From the NCBI GenBank assembly GCA_025362765.1, contig JANYFI010000387.1, positions 1 to 6,656 of the forward strand: a stretch of 6,656 bases of DNA. Reading direction: 5' to 3'. This stretch comes from Ferruginibacter sp. GTDB taxonomy: Bacteria; Bacteroidota; Bacteroidia; Chitinophagales; Chitinophagaceae. A program made the translations under genes and the position numbers. A model generated the notes under the pieces. The model ran no database searches. It was given only the letters and a program-made list of their open reading frames with translations, and was not told where the DNA came from. Shown here piece by piece: positions 1-6,650 of the stretch; position 1 is the first letter of the stretch; each line of letters opens with the position of its first letter.

Positions 1-1
1 G

Positions 2-106
2 GGTTGTCTTAAAGTGCCCGGCTGGCGTGTGCTGAAAGCAATGAAAGAAAACAGTGCGGAGGTATATGTTCTTTTACACAAAAGGAATAGGTCGGGCAAC
101 CGCTGA
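2..106 (+). CDS. Possible 3' end of an unidentified gene, cut by the window edge
   Basis: Frame 2 stays open from the first bases and ends at TGA 104-106, giving about 34 residues. The composition looks protein-like (for example WRVLKAMKEN and EVYVLLHK), with a run of alternating hydrophobic residues before a basic tail. It would be the C-terminus of a + strand gene whose body lies left of the window, converging on the minus-strand gene that ends at 195. I do not recognise the family from so short a piece. An open stretch of this length can occur by chance, so confidence is low. No clear terminator hairpin follows in 107-194. Confidence 0.4.
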   Translation, partial: GCLKVPGWRVLKAMKENSAEVYVLLHKRNRSGNR

Positions 107-194
107 TTTATACTATTAAAGACCCTGTTTACAGATGTTTAAAATATTATTCTTTTTTGATACGGTAATGTTGTCAATGAGTACAATAAATATT

Positions 195-500
195 TCACAA
201 CAGGCCAGCTTCCAATTCCTCCAGGTAAATAAACTCCGGTGATTGTACGCCGGCGTCTTTTCTTATCTGCACCAGGCGGGGCGACTCAAAAAAGGCTTTG
301 GCATTTTTAAGTGATGACCAAACAGAAAAGTGAACAATCCTGTTTGGTTCCAGTTGATACTTTAATACCTGGTAAGAAATTTCGCCGGCTTCTTTGCGCA
401 TAGCCGCAGCGTTGTCGAATATTTTTTTCCAGGTTGGGTAGTCAGCTACTTCATGTATAATCAATACATGTTTTAATGATGAATTTTGGGAGGTTGTCAT
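195..500 (-). CDS. Small ABM-type (antibiotic biosynthesis monooxygenase-like) protein
   Basis: The 101-residue protein has the length and pattern of the dimeric alpha/beta ferredoxin-like (ABM/Dabb-type) fold. It has a first strand HVLIIHEV (11-18), a helix with W24-K-K-I-F28 and M34-R-K, a central strand pair around YQVLKYQLEPNRIVHFSVW (43-61), a second helix with A67-K-A-F-F71, and a final strand F90-I-Y-L93. The motif 'xxFSVWxSxxxAKAFFES' is typical of this superfamily, where it packs the dimer. No signal peptide is seen, so it should be cytoplasmic. Members range from quinone-forming monooxygenases to heme-degrading enzymes and stress proteins, so the reaction cannot be assigned. The ATG at 498-500 lies 11 nt after the stop of the VOC gene with no Shine-Dalgarno, and the two are probably co-transcribed. 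The stop is TGA at 195-197. Confidence 0.8.
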   Translation of the reverse strand: MTTSQNSSLKHVLIIHEVADYPTWKKIFDNAAAMRKEAGEISYQVLKYQLEPNRIVHFSVWSSLKNAKAFFESPRLVQIRKDAGVQSPEFIYLEELEAGLL

Positions 501-511
501 TGATTAATAAG

Positions 512-964
512 TTATGGTTTTTCCCAGTGCTGTATTTCAATAATGTTGCCATCAATATCTCTTGCATATACGGCCGTTAAAATTCCCGCATTGGGAACAT
601 CTGTTGTCACCAGCACCCCAATCTGTGTTCCGCCGTTTGTCAGCAATCTTTTTAAAATCCCTTCTACATCATCCACTTTAAATGCTATGTGGCCAAAACC
701 TTTTCCGTTGGCAGAAGGAAAAATATTGGGAACACTGCTATCGTATTGAAATATTTCGAGCGTAGGTAAATCACCTTCATAACCCGGCAACGCCAGGTGA
801 ATGCCTGTTAAATGTGTGTTTTTTATTCCGGTTAGTTGATCCAGCCAATTGCCTTTCAGGTCACGTTCCGGGAAAAGCGGTTTGCAATCAAATACCGCTA
901 TATAAAAACCGGCAAGTTTTTTCCAGTCGTCTGTAATAATATTGGTGTGCGCAAATTGTATCAT
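512..964 (-). CDS. VOC-superfamily (glyoxalase / dioxygenase-fold) metalloprotein
   Basis: The 150-residue protein has two beta-alpha-beta-beta-beta modules in the usual VOC size range. The first module starts FAHTNIITDDWKKLAGFY (4-21). The second starts GFGHIAFKVDDVEGILKRL (89-107) and ends ARDIDGNIIEIQHW (134-147). The four expected metal ligands of glyoxalase I-like members are all visible: H6, E70 (in TLEIF), H92 and E143 (in GNIIEI). This suggests an intact divalent-metal site. Known relatives include glyoxalase I, methylmalonyl-CoA epimerase, extradiol dioxygenases and fosfomycin or bleomycin resistance proteins. The sequence does not single out one of these, and a general lactoylglutathione-lyase-like label is the safest. 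It is the first gene of a likely two-gene unit with the ABM-type gene. The start ATG at 962-964 follows an AT-rich leader without a Shine-Dalgarno, and the stop is TAA at 512-514. Confidence 0.88.
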   Translation of the reverse strand: MIQFAHTNIITDDWKKLAGFYIAVFDCKPLFPERDLKGNWLDQLTGIKNTHLTGIHLALPGYEGDLPTLEIFQYDSSVPNIFPSANGKGFGHIAFKVDDVEGILKRLLTNGGTQIGVLVTTDVPNAGILTAVYARDIDGNIIEIQHWEKP

Positions 965-1028
965 TTAATATTTTAAAAGACAATAAATTTTGGGTGGCTT
1001 TAATACCAGCGTGCAAGTTCGCAATTTA

Positions 1029-1066
1029 ATCAAACATCCGAAGTTTTATAACTACGGATGTTTGAT
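1029..1066. repeat. Long inverted repeat / hairpin between the DinB and VOC genes
   Basis: The arms 1029-1040 (ATCAAACATCCG) and 1055-1066 (CGGATGTTTGAT) pair perfectly over 12 bp. After one A-A mismatch a further 4 bp can form (1042-1045 with 1050-1053), closing a 4-nt loop. It lies 38 nt downstream of the DinB stop and about 65 nt upstream of the VOC start, both on the minus strand. It could end the DinB transcript, but the bases after the stem on the minus strand (ATTAAATTGC) have no real T-run. An operator or RNA leader structure for the VOC-ABM unit is therefore also possible. The structure is certain; its role is not. Confidence 0.75.
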
Positions 1067-1103
1067 CGGGAGTTTAAAAATATATGGTTAGATGGAGCAC
1101 CAA

Positions 1104-1634
1104 TTAAAACAGTTTTTCCTGTGGAGGTTTGGCTCCTGCCAGGCGAATGTACACAGTTGTCTGGCCGCGGTGGTGCGTTTGGTGTTCAAAACATTTTGCA
1201 AACGCCATTGATTTTGTCATTTCAAATCTGCCAAACATTTTTACGTTTTCACTTAACTGGGCAGGCGTCATCTTTTTAATGCTATTGATTACAAAATCAT
1301 ACCCGGCCATCACCAGTTTGGTTGTGTTCTCTTTTGACTTATCGGTGCTTTTTTCAGATTCTCCCATGCCGACAGGACTTTTTTCTCCTGTAGCTGCGGA
1401 GGCGAACATATAATTGACGTCAGTTAAATGCAGCATTTGTTCCGCAAAGGAGCGCATTTCAGGCGTAGGCTTCAGGCCGTAACTGGCAGCGGGCATGGTG
1501 TCCAGGTATTCTTTGGTATAGGCTTTGGCCCGCTCCCATTCTTTTACCATATCGGCTGTGGAAGTTTGTGCAGTGGCAAAATGTATACTGCCCAGCAGTA
1601 CAAGGAAAGTTGTAAAAAATTTAATTACTTTCAT
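1104..1634 (-). CDS. Exported DinB/YfiT-fold four-helix protein
   Basis: The start at ATG 1632-1634 gives 176 residues. The frame stays open further upstream, but this start gives a clean type I signal peptide: K2 and K5, hydrophobic core F6-G15, and a likely cut after A22 in ATA-Q. The mature part is helical and carries the DinB metal triad, with H69 in QMLHLTD and H151/H155 in EHQTHHRGQ (HxxxH followed by RGQ). DinB-superfamily proteins are four-helix bundles binding a divalent metal, some acting as thiol-dependent transferases (bacillithiol, mycothiol). Secreted copies in Bacteroidota have no agreed function. Here the signal peptide predicts a periplasmic location, where a low-molecular-weight thiol cofactor is less expected. 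The stop is TAA at 1104-1106. No Shine-Dalgarno precedes the start; the leader is A-rich (CTAAAAAAAACAATC). The gene is divergent from 1958-2356. Confidence 0.87.
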   Translation of the reverse strand: MKVIKFFTTFLVLLGSIHFATAQTSTADMVKEWERAKAYTKEYLDTMPAASYGLKPTPEMRSFAEQMLHLTDVNYMFASAATGEKSPVGMGESEKSTDKSKENTTKLVMAGYDFVINSIKKMTPAQLSENVKMFGRFEMTKSMAFAKCFEHQTHHRGQTTVYIRLAGAKPPQEKLF

Positions 1635-1957
1635 GATTGTTTTTTTTAGTGAATAATTTGATTGAGTAACTAATGCTAATAGCAGAAATTGATAGCATTC
1701 AATGTGTATGGCAGGTAAAAATACAAAACGCAATATAAAAAAAGCCTAAAAAATTGCCGAATTGAATTTTCTGCAAGGAAGTGGCAAACTGCCGTTAAGT
1801 AGCGTAGCCGTTAAGATAAAAAAAGAACAAAGAAAACTAAACGCCTCAGAAAGTACTCGTGATGAAATAGAAAAAATAATTTCTTTGTAGTTGTGACGTT
1901 ATATGCGCAGCCAGTTTTTCTACCTCAATTTTGATAGTAGGTTCAAATAAACAATAT
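1635..1957. other. Divergent intergenic region, 323 nt
   Basis: This AT-rich stretch lies between the divergent DinB (minus) and small membrane protein (+) genes, so promoters for both should lie in it. I could not find a convincing Bacteroidota-type promoter (TTTG about 20 nt before TAnnTTTG) in either direction. The best partial match to the second element is CAATTTTG at 1926-1933, without a TTTG at the right distance. It holds a 9-bp direct repeat (1791-1799 and 1807-1815). It also holds a short + strand open frame (TTG 1762 to TAG 1888-1890, 42 codons) that reads like a basic, helical tail but has no ATG. No RNA gene or mobile element is seen. Confidence 0.6.
1791..1815. repeat. Short direct repeat GCCGTTAAG x2
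   Basis: GCCGTTAAG occurs at 1791-1799 and again at 1807-1815, a 16-bp period, in the divergent intergenic region. Spaced direct repeats of this kind can be regulator binding sites, but two 9-mers in one place are weak evidence and the period does not match one helical turn (about 10.5 bp). The repeat is seen directly; a regulatory role is inference. Confidence 0.35.
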
Positions 1958-2356
1958 ATGCGAACAATTATTCTCATCGTTGCCGGTATCATAGCAGCCA
2001 TCATTGTAATCTTTTATTATGCGCTGCATACCAAAGCAAAAACGGTAAGCAGTTACATGCCATTTAAGGCATTTCTCGGCAAGCCGCTGGTTACACAAAG
2101 AGATGCGTTATTGGTAAAAAATTTACAACAATATTCCTTTGAGAACAGTTACCTGTTAACTGAAACAACTGCATCGCCTGATACAGAAATTACGGAAAAA
2201 TACCTGTTGCCAAAAGGAACAATTCTCCTTTTTGAAAAAGCGGCATTATATAAAAATGGGGTAAGCGGCTTTACGCAAATTGAGTCAGCAACCCCGCAAC
2301 GCACCAGGTATGCGCATATTAATTTCCCAATAGTTACCATGCCGGAGTTTTATTGA
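1958..2356 (+). CDS. Small membrane-anchored protein of unknown function
   Basis: I do not recognise this 132-residue protein. It begins with MRTIILIVAGIIAAIIVIFY, a single strong hydrophobic segment (about 3-23) after one Arg. K26 and K28 follow, so it is either an N-terminal membrane anchor or an uncleaved signal; no lipobox Cys is present. The rest (about 30-132) is polar with mixed strands, including YLLPKGTILLFEKAALYKNG (about 82-101), which could form a small beta-barrel-like domain. It contains no Cys and no obvious catalytic motif. I chose ATG 1958. The frame can be extended to a TTG at 1931, but that adds only nine polar residues ahead of the membrane segment. No Shine-Dalgarno is present (AAATAAACAATAT before the ATG). 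The stop is TGA at 2354-2356. It is monocistronic as far as can be seen, with 239 nt before the next gene. Confidence 0.7.
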   Translation: MRTIILIVAGIIAAIIVIFYYALHTKAKTVSSYMPFKAFLGKPLVTQRDALLVKNLQQYSFENSYLLTETTASPDTEITEKYLLPKGTILLFEKAALYKNGVSGFTQIESATPQRTRYAHINFPIVTMPEFY

Positions 2357-2595
2357 TATCATCTTTATACAACCAGGATCATTGAGGCGAAAATGCCACC
2401 GACTGAAGTAGATGTGGTCTTGATACTATTATTTTATGCCGGTAGTAACAATGCACAAGAATAGCACGATCATGTGCAAAAATCCTATACACTGATTGCG
2501 TAAGTGTAATGCTTAACCAGATTATTTTTCCGTAAGCGGAATAAATATTTTTAACAAACCTTCTTTTGACATAATATTGTATCTCCACTTTTACA

Positions 2596-5500
2596 ATGGT
2601 CAATATGAAATTAAACTGTATGCTTCCCCGTTATTTTTCAAACCACCTTTTTTATGGCGTGGGCCTCATCAGCCTGCTTGCAGCATGTAATCAAAAAAAA
2701 GATGTAGCGGCTTTTACTGATAACCGTATTTACCTGATGAACCCTGCGAAAACCAAGGCAATAGCCGATTCTATCGGGGCCCTGGTAAAACCCGAACTGG
2801 CAGACAGCCTTACCCTTTCTTTGTGGGGTATCGATTCACTGGTGATTTCTCCCATTGCTATAGACATAGACGATTCGGGTAAAATTTATTACACCACCAC
2901 CAACCGGCAGAAGAATTCTGAATTTGATATTCGTGGCCACCGGGATTGGGAGCTTGGTTCCATACAACTGCAAACTGTAGAGGAGAAGCGTGCTTTTTTG
3001 CACAGCACATTATCACCTGAAAACAGCAGCAAAAATGAATGGCTGAAAGATGTAAATAAAGATGGCTCGCACGACTGGAAAGATATGACCGTTGAAACAG
3101 AAAACGTGTATAAGGTAGAGGATGTAAATGGTGATGGCGTGGCAGATAAAACACAGTTGATTGTAAACGATTTTCATGATGAAGTAACGGATGTTGCCGG
3201 AGGGGTACTGGTTGATGGAAAAAACCTGTACGTTGCCGTAGGGCCGGATATGTGGAGATTACAGGATAAAAACGGCGATGGTATTCCCGATGAAAAAACG
3301 TCTATGTCTCACGGATATGGTATTCATATCGGGTTTAGCGGTCACGGTATGTCGGGTGTGGAAATGGGCCCCGATGGCAGGATATACTGGCAGATTGGCG
3401 ACATTGGGTTTAGTGGTAAAGACAAGAGCGGAAAGGAATGGAAGCACCCTAACAGCGGCGTGATAGCCAGGAGTAATCCTGACGGAAGTGATTTTGAAAT
3501 ATTTGCTTACGGCAACCGCAATACCCATGAGTTTGCTTTTGACCAATATGGTAACCTGATCAGTGAAGACAATGATGGTGATCATCCCGGTGAAAAAGAG
3601 CGGCTGGTATATGTTGTAAACGGGGCCGATATTGGCTGGCGCAGCAACTGGCAGTATGGTAAATACAATGATCCCAACAACAACAGTTATAAAGTGTGGA
3701 TGGCCGAAAACTTATGGAAGCCAAGGTTTGAAGGACAGGCAGCATACATTACGCCTTGTATAGACAATTTTGTAAGCGGCCCTGCAGGCTTTTTGTACAA
3801 TCCGGGTACGGCATTAAGCCCCAAATACAACAACACCTTTTTTGTGGCGGAGTTTGTGGGCAATCCCGCACAATCGGGTATTTACAGTTTTAAACTTAAC
3901 CCTGCAGGGGCAAGTTTTTCATTGGGAGAAAACAAGAAAGTATTGGGCGGTGTGCTTGCGACAGGGCTTGATTTTGGCCCGGATGGCGCCATGTATGTGG
4001 CAGACTGGATTGATGGATGGGGCACGCATAACTATGGCCGTATCTGGAAGATGGATGATAAAAACGCAGCGTCTTTGCCCGACCGCATGTTGACAAAAAA
4101 ATTGCTGGCAGCTGATTTTACCACCAATAGTGAAGCCGCTCTTGGAGAAATTTTGAAGAACCCTGACATGAGGGTAAGAATGAAAGCACAGTTTGAACTG
4201 GTGAAACGAAAAGAAAAAGGCGCAGCGATATTTCAGCAATATCTTACCCAAACCGTTAACCAGCTGGCAAGGGTAAACTCCATCTGGGGCATCAGTCAAT
4301 TGGCGAGGCAGGATAATAAATACGCTGCAGCACTCATTCCTTTTTTGCAGGATTCAGATGCGGAGATAAGGGCGCAGGCAGCAAAATGGCTGGGCGACAT
4401 TAAATATGCAGCCGCTGGTAAATACCTGTTGCCGCTGCTGAAAGATACCGCCAGCCGTGCCCGCTTTTTTGCAGCCGAGGCATTGGGCAGAATTGAATAT
4501 GAACCAGCCATTGGCGCTATCGTAGAAATGCTGGCTGCCAACAATGATAAAGATGCGTACCTGCGCCATGCAGGCAGCCTGGCATTGGCAAGAATTGGAA
4601 AAGCAGATCCGGTAATTGCATTGGCCAATCATGCGTTCCGTGGTGTAAGAATTGCTGCAGTGGTGGCATTGAGAAGAATGGGCAATGCAGGTATTGCAAC
4701 CTTTTTAAAAGATGCCGATGAGTTCATTGTAACAGAAGCAGCACGTGGTATCAATGATGATCTGTCTATTGAAGGTGCCATCCCGGCGCTGGCAGCTTTG
4801 CTCACCACCACCAACTTTAAAAATGAAGCGTTGATAAGAAGAGCCATCAGCGCCAACTCTCGGCTGGGTACAGCGGCTTCTATACAAAACCTGGCGAATT
4901 ATGCTGCTGTTGCAGCTAACCCGCCGGCAATGCGGGCAGAAGCCGTAGCGGCACTAAGTAACTGGGCAAAGCCATCCGTTGTAGACAGGGTGGATGGAAG
5001 GTTTCGCGGCGTGATCCAAAGAGACAGCATGCTCGTAATAAACAAGGCAGGCAATGCATTGGTGACACTGCTAAACAGCAATGACGCTGCGGTAAGGCTG
5101 AGCGCCGTAAAGGCCGTGAGCAAGCTGCACCTGGTGCAGGGCGCCTCAAAATTACTGGCACTGCTGAAGCAGGATAACAATACGCCTGTAAAAGTGGAAG
5201 CATTGAAAGCACTGGCTGCCATGCAACATCCGTCGGTTGCAGATGCCATACAGGTTGCTTTAACCAGCACCGACAAGCCCGTGAGAGTAGCTGGCATTGA
5301 CATGATCAGCAAACTGAATATTCCTAAGCCTTTGATGGTAAAATTACTTGCAAATGTTATCAGCACAAAAACTACGGAAGAGAAGCAGGCTGCACTGCTT
5401 ACGCTGGGTAACCTGCCAGTGAGCAATACCAACGAGGTGTTTACTGGCTTGCTGGCGCAGCTGGCCGGTAAAAAATTATCTCCGGATATTTATTTTGAAT

Positions 5501-6030
5501 TGGGTGAAGCAATTGACAGTACCAAAAGCCAGTCACTGATTGCAAAGTATAAGGCCGCCTTTGCCAGCACCAATGCCGATGAGCTTACGGCTTCGTTTGC
5601 CGGCAGCCTATTTGGCGGTGATGCGGACCATGGAAGAAATATCTTTTTTGAAGGCCAGGCCTCACAATGTATGCGCTGCCATTCCTATGATGATTTAGGC
5701 GGTAATGCCGGGCCAAAACTTAACGGTATTGCCAGTCGCCTGCCAAGAGAAAAATTGCTGGAGGCATTGATCAATCCAAGTGCAAGATTGTCACCCGGCT
5801 ACGGCAGCGTAACACTGCAACTGAAAGATGGCAAAACCATCTCGGGTATTTTGGAAGAGGAAACCGACAAAATTTTAACGGTAAAAATAAATGGTGAACC
5901 CAATATGGTCGTCAATAAAACCCAGGTGACAAAAAGAACCAATGCACTTTCGAGCATGCCGGAGATGAAGAATATCCTGAGCAAAAAAGAGATCAGGGAT
6001 GTGGTGGCTTTTTTAGCTACGCTGAAATAA
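2596..6030 (+). CDS. Lipoprotein: beta-propeller dehydrogenase-like domain, HEAT repeats, cytochrome c (PVC-type heme-binding family)
   Basis: This is a 1144-residue lipoprotein. The signal ends in lipobox L28-A-A-C31, so it is anchored in the outer or inner membrane and acts outside the cytoplasm. Residues about 75-490 form a sugar-dehydrogenase-like beta-propeller (GPDGRIYWQIGDIG, GLDFGPDGAMYVADWIDGWG at 457-476). It carries three D-x-N-x-D-G-x-x-D calcium-type loops at 152-160, 176-184 and 224-232, plus D325-N-D-G-D329. Residues about 510-990 are helical HEAT repeats, for example around 526, 592 and 897. Residues about 1007-1144 are a cytochrome c module with C1025-M-R-C-H1029 and M1121 or M1124 in SSMPEM as likely second heme ligand. 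This order matches the PVC-type dehydrogenase/heme-binding families common in Planctomycetes, Verrucomicrobia and Bacteroidota. The substrate is unknown. ATG 2605 is an alternative start with the same lipobox. No disruption is seen, and transcription ends at the 6042-6087 hairpin. Confidence 0.9.
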   Translation: MVNMKLNCMLPRYFSNHLFYGVGLISLLAACNQKKDVAAFTDNRIYLMNPAKTKAIADSIGALVKPELADSLTLSLWGIDSLVISPIAIDIDDSGKIYYTTTNRQKNSEFDIRGHRDWELGSIQLQTVEEKRAFLHSTLSPENSSKNEWLKDVNKDGSHDWKDMTVETENVYKVEDVNGDGVADKTQLIVNDFHDEVTDVAGGVLVDGKNLYVAVGPDMWRLQDKNGDGIPDEKTSMSHGYGIHIGFSGHGMSGVEMGPDGRIYWQIGDIGFSGKDKSGKEWKHPNSGVIARSNPDGSDFEIFAYGNRNTHEFAFDQYGNLISEDNDGDHPGEKERLVYVVNGADIGWRSNWQYGKYNDPNNNSYKVWMAENLWKPRFEGQAAYITPCIDNFVSGPAGFLYNPGTALSPKYNNTFFVAEFVGNPAQSGIYSFKLNPAGASFSLGENKKVLGGVLATGLDFGPDGAMYVADWIDGWGTHNYGRIWKMDDKNAASLPDRMLTKKLLAADFTTNSEAALGEILKNPDMRVRMKAQFELVKRKEKGAAIFQQYLTQTVNQLARVNSIWGISQLARQDNKYAAALIPFLQDSDAEIRAQAAKWLGDIKYAAAGKYLLPLLKDTASRARFFAAEALGRIEYEPAIGAIVEMLAANNDKDAYLRHAGSLALARIGKADPVIALANHAFRGVRIAAVVALRRMGNAGIATFLKDADEFIVTEAARGINDDLSIEGAIPALAALLTTTNFKNEALIRRAISANSRLGTAASIQNLANYAAVAANPPAMRAEAVAALSNWAKPSVVDRVDGRFRGVIQRDSMLVINKAGNALVTLLNSNDAAVRLSAVKAVSKLHLVQGASKLLALLKQDNNTPVKVEALKALAAMQHPSVADAIQVALTSTDKPVRVAGIDMISKLNIPKPLMVKLLANVISTKTTEEKQAALLTLGNLPVSNTNEVFTGLLAQLAGKKLSPDIYFELGEAIDSTKSQSLIAKYKAAFASTNADELTASFAGSLFGGDADHGRNIFFEGQASQCMRCHSYDDLGGNAGPKLNGIASRLPREKLLEALINPSARLSPGYGSVTLQLKDGKTISGILEEETDKILTVKINGEPNMVVNKTQVTKRTNALSSMPEMKNILSKKEIRDVVAFLATLK

Positions 6031-6041
6031 AGATGTTATCA

Positions 6042-6087
6042 AAAAAACACAAAGCGCAGGTAGGGATATCTGCGCTTTGTGTTTTTT
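6042..6087. terminator. Bidirectional intrinsic terminator between convergent genes
   Basis: An 18-bp perfect stem (6042-6059 with 6070-6087) encloses a 10-nt loop. The GC-rich inner part is AAAGCGCAG / CTGCGCTTT, flanked by an A-run on the left and a T-run on the right. It therefore reads as a Rho-independent terminator on both strands. It lies 11 nt after the stop of the large lipoprotein gene and 77 nt after the msrA stop on the other strand, so it can serve both convergent genes. Confidence 0.93.
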
Positions 6088-6145
6088 ATAATTATTATAA
6101 ATATCCCTGAGGTTATGTGTAAATAAGCATTAGTGAGGTGTAATA

Positions 6146-6173
6146 ATTCACTACTGACTATTCACTAACTCAT
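6146..6173. repeat. Imperfect 14-nt tandem repeat (ATTCACTA units)
   Basis: Two 14-nt units (6146-6159 and 6160-6173) share ATTCACTA at their starts, and the second covers the msrA stop codon (TAG on the minus strand, 6165-6167). TTAGTGA at 6130-6136 is complementary to TCACTAA at 6162-6168, so a weak stem is also possible. It is low in complexity, and no function is claimed. Confidence 0.4.
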
Positions 6174-6650
6174 TGTCCACTCAGGGCGAATATAATGGCA
6201 GGTGTACCCATAAGGATTTTTCTGCAGGTAGTCCTGGTGTTCTTTCTCCGCATTCCAAAAATTACCGGCTGGTACTACAGCGGTAACAACCGGCCCCGGC
6301 CATTTACCCGAAGCATTCATTTCGCTGATTAATGTTTCAGCGGTTGCTTTCTGCCCTTCATCCAGGTAAAAAACAGCAGAGCGGTACGATAGACCGCGGT
6401 CGTTACCCTGCCTGTTCAGTGTGGTGGGATCATGCAACTGAAAAAAGAATTCCAGCAAACTGCGGTAAGATAGTTTAGACGAGTCAAATTGTATCTCAAT
6501 GCCCTCTGCATGTGTGCCGTGGTTGCGGTAGGTCGCATTGGGAACATCGCCGCCTGTGTAACCCACAACGGTTGAATGAACGCCGGGCAATTTACGAATG
6601 AGTTCTTCCACTCCCCAAAAACAGCCTCCGGCAAGAATTGCTTTTTCCAT
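6165..6650 (-). CDS. msrA: Peptide methionine (S)-S-oxide reductase MsrA
   Basis: This 161-residue protein is a complete stand-alone MsrA, which reduces the S-epimer of methionine sulfoxide, free or in proteins, back to methionine using thioredoxin. The signature GGCFWGVEE gives catalytic C10. Residues matching the E. coli active site are present: Y41, E49 (in HAE), D84 (QGND) and Y89 (YRSA). C151 in GYTCH is the only other Cys and should be the resolving one, so this is a two-cysteine form without the third recycling Cys of E. coli MsrA. No signal peptide and no MsrB domain are present, so it is cytoplasmic and single-domain. The start ATG is at 6648-6650, six bases from the window edge, so its promoter is not visible. 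It converges on the lipoprotein gene and shares its terminator. Confidence 0.97.
   Translation of the reverse strand: MEKAILAGGCFWGVEELIRKLPGVHSTVVGYTGGDVPNATYRNHGTHAEGIEIQFDSSKLSYRSLLEFFFQLHDPTTLNRQGNDRGLSYRSAVFYLDEGQKATAETLISEMNASGKWPGPVVTAVVPAGNFWNAEKEHQDYLQKNPYGYTCHYIRPEWTMS

Noticed and set aside
1635..1733. N-terminal extension of the DinB frame by 33 residues
   Set aside because: The extension would bury the clear signal peptide that begins at ATG 1632-1634, and it lies in the AT-rich promoter region.
1931..1957. TTG start for the small membrane protein
   Set aside because: It adds nine polar residues ahead of the membrane segment. ATG 1958 gives a natural short N-region, and TTG starts are uncommon.
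2464..2477. GCAC-GATCAT-GTGC palindrome-like site upstream of the lipoprotein gene
   Set aside because: Arms of only 4 bp are expected by chance in a gap of this size, and there is no second copy nearby.
2528..2541. Small hairpin TTCCG-TAAG-CGGAA upstream of the large gene
   Set aside because: Only 5 bp. The following T-rich stretch is interrupted, so it is too weak to call a terminator or riboswitch.
2379..2603. 74-codon minus-strand open frame between the small membrane protein and the large lipoprotein gene
   Set aside because: It overlaps the start of the lipoprotein gene, has no recognisable motif, and lies in an AT-rich leader where such frames arise by chance.
4899..5432. Long minus-strand open frame (177 codons) opposite the HEAT region
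   Set aside because: It lies opposite Ala/Leu-rich repeat codons of the + strand gene. The reading has low-complexity Ser/Ala/Leu composition and no motif, so it is a shadow of the real gene.
2596..6650. Functional link between the heme lipoprotein (Met ligand) and msrA as a repair pair
   Set aside because: MsrA has no signal peptide and so is cytoplasmic, while the lipoprotein is exported. The genes converge and do not share an operon.
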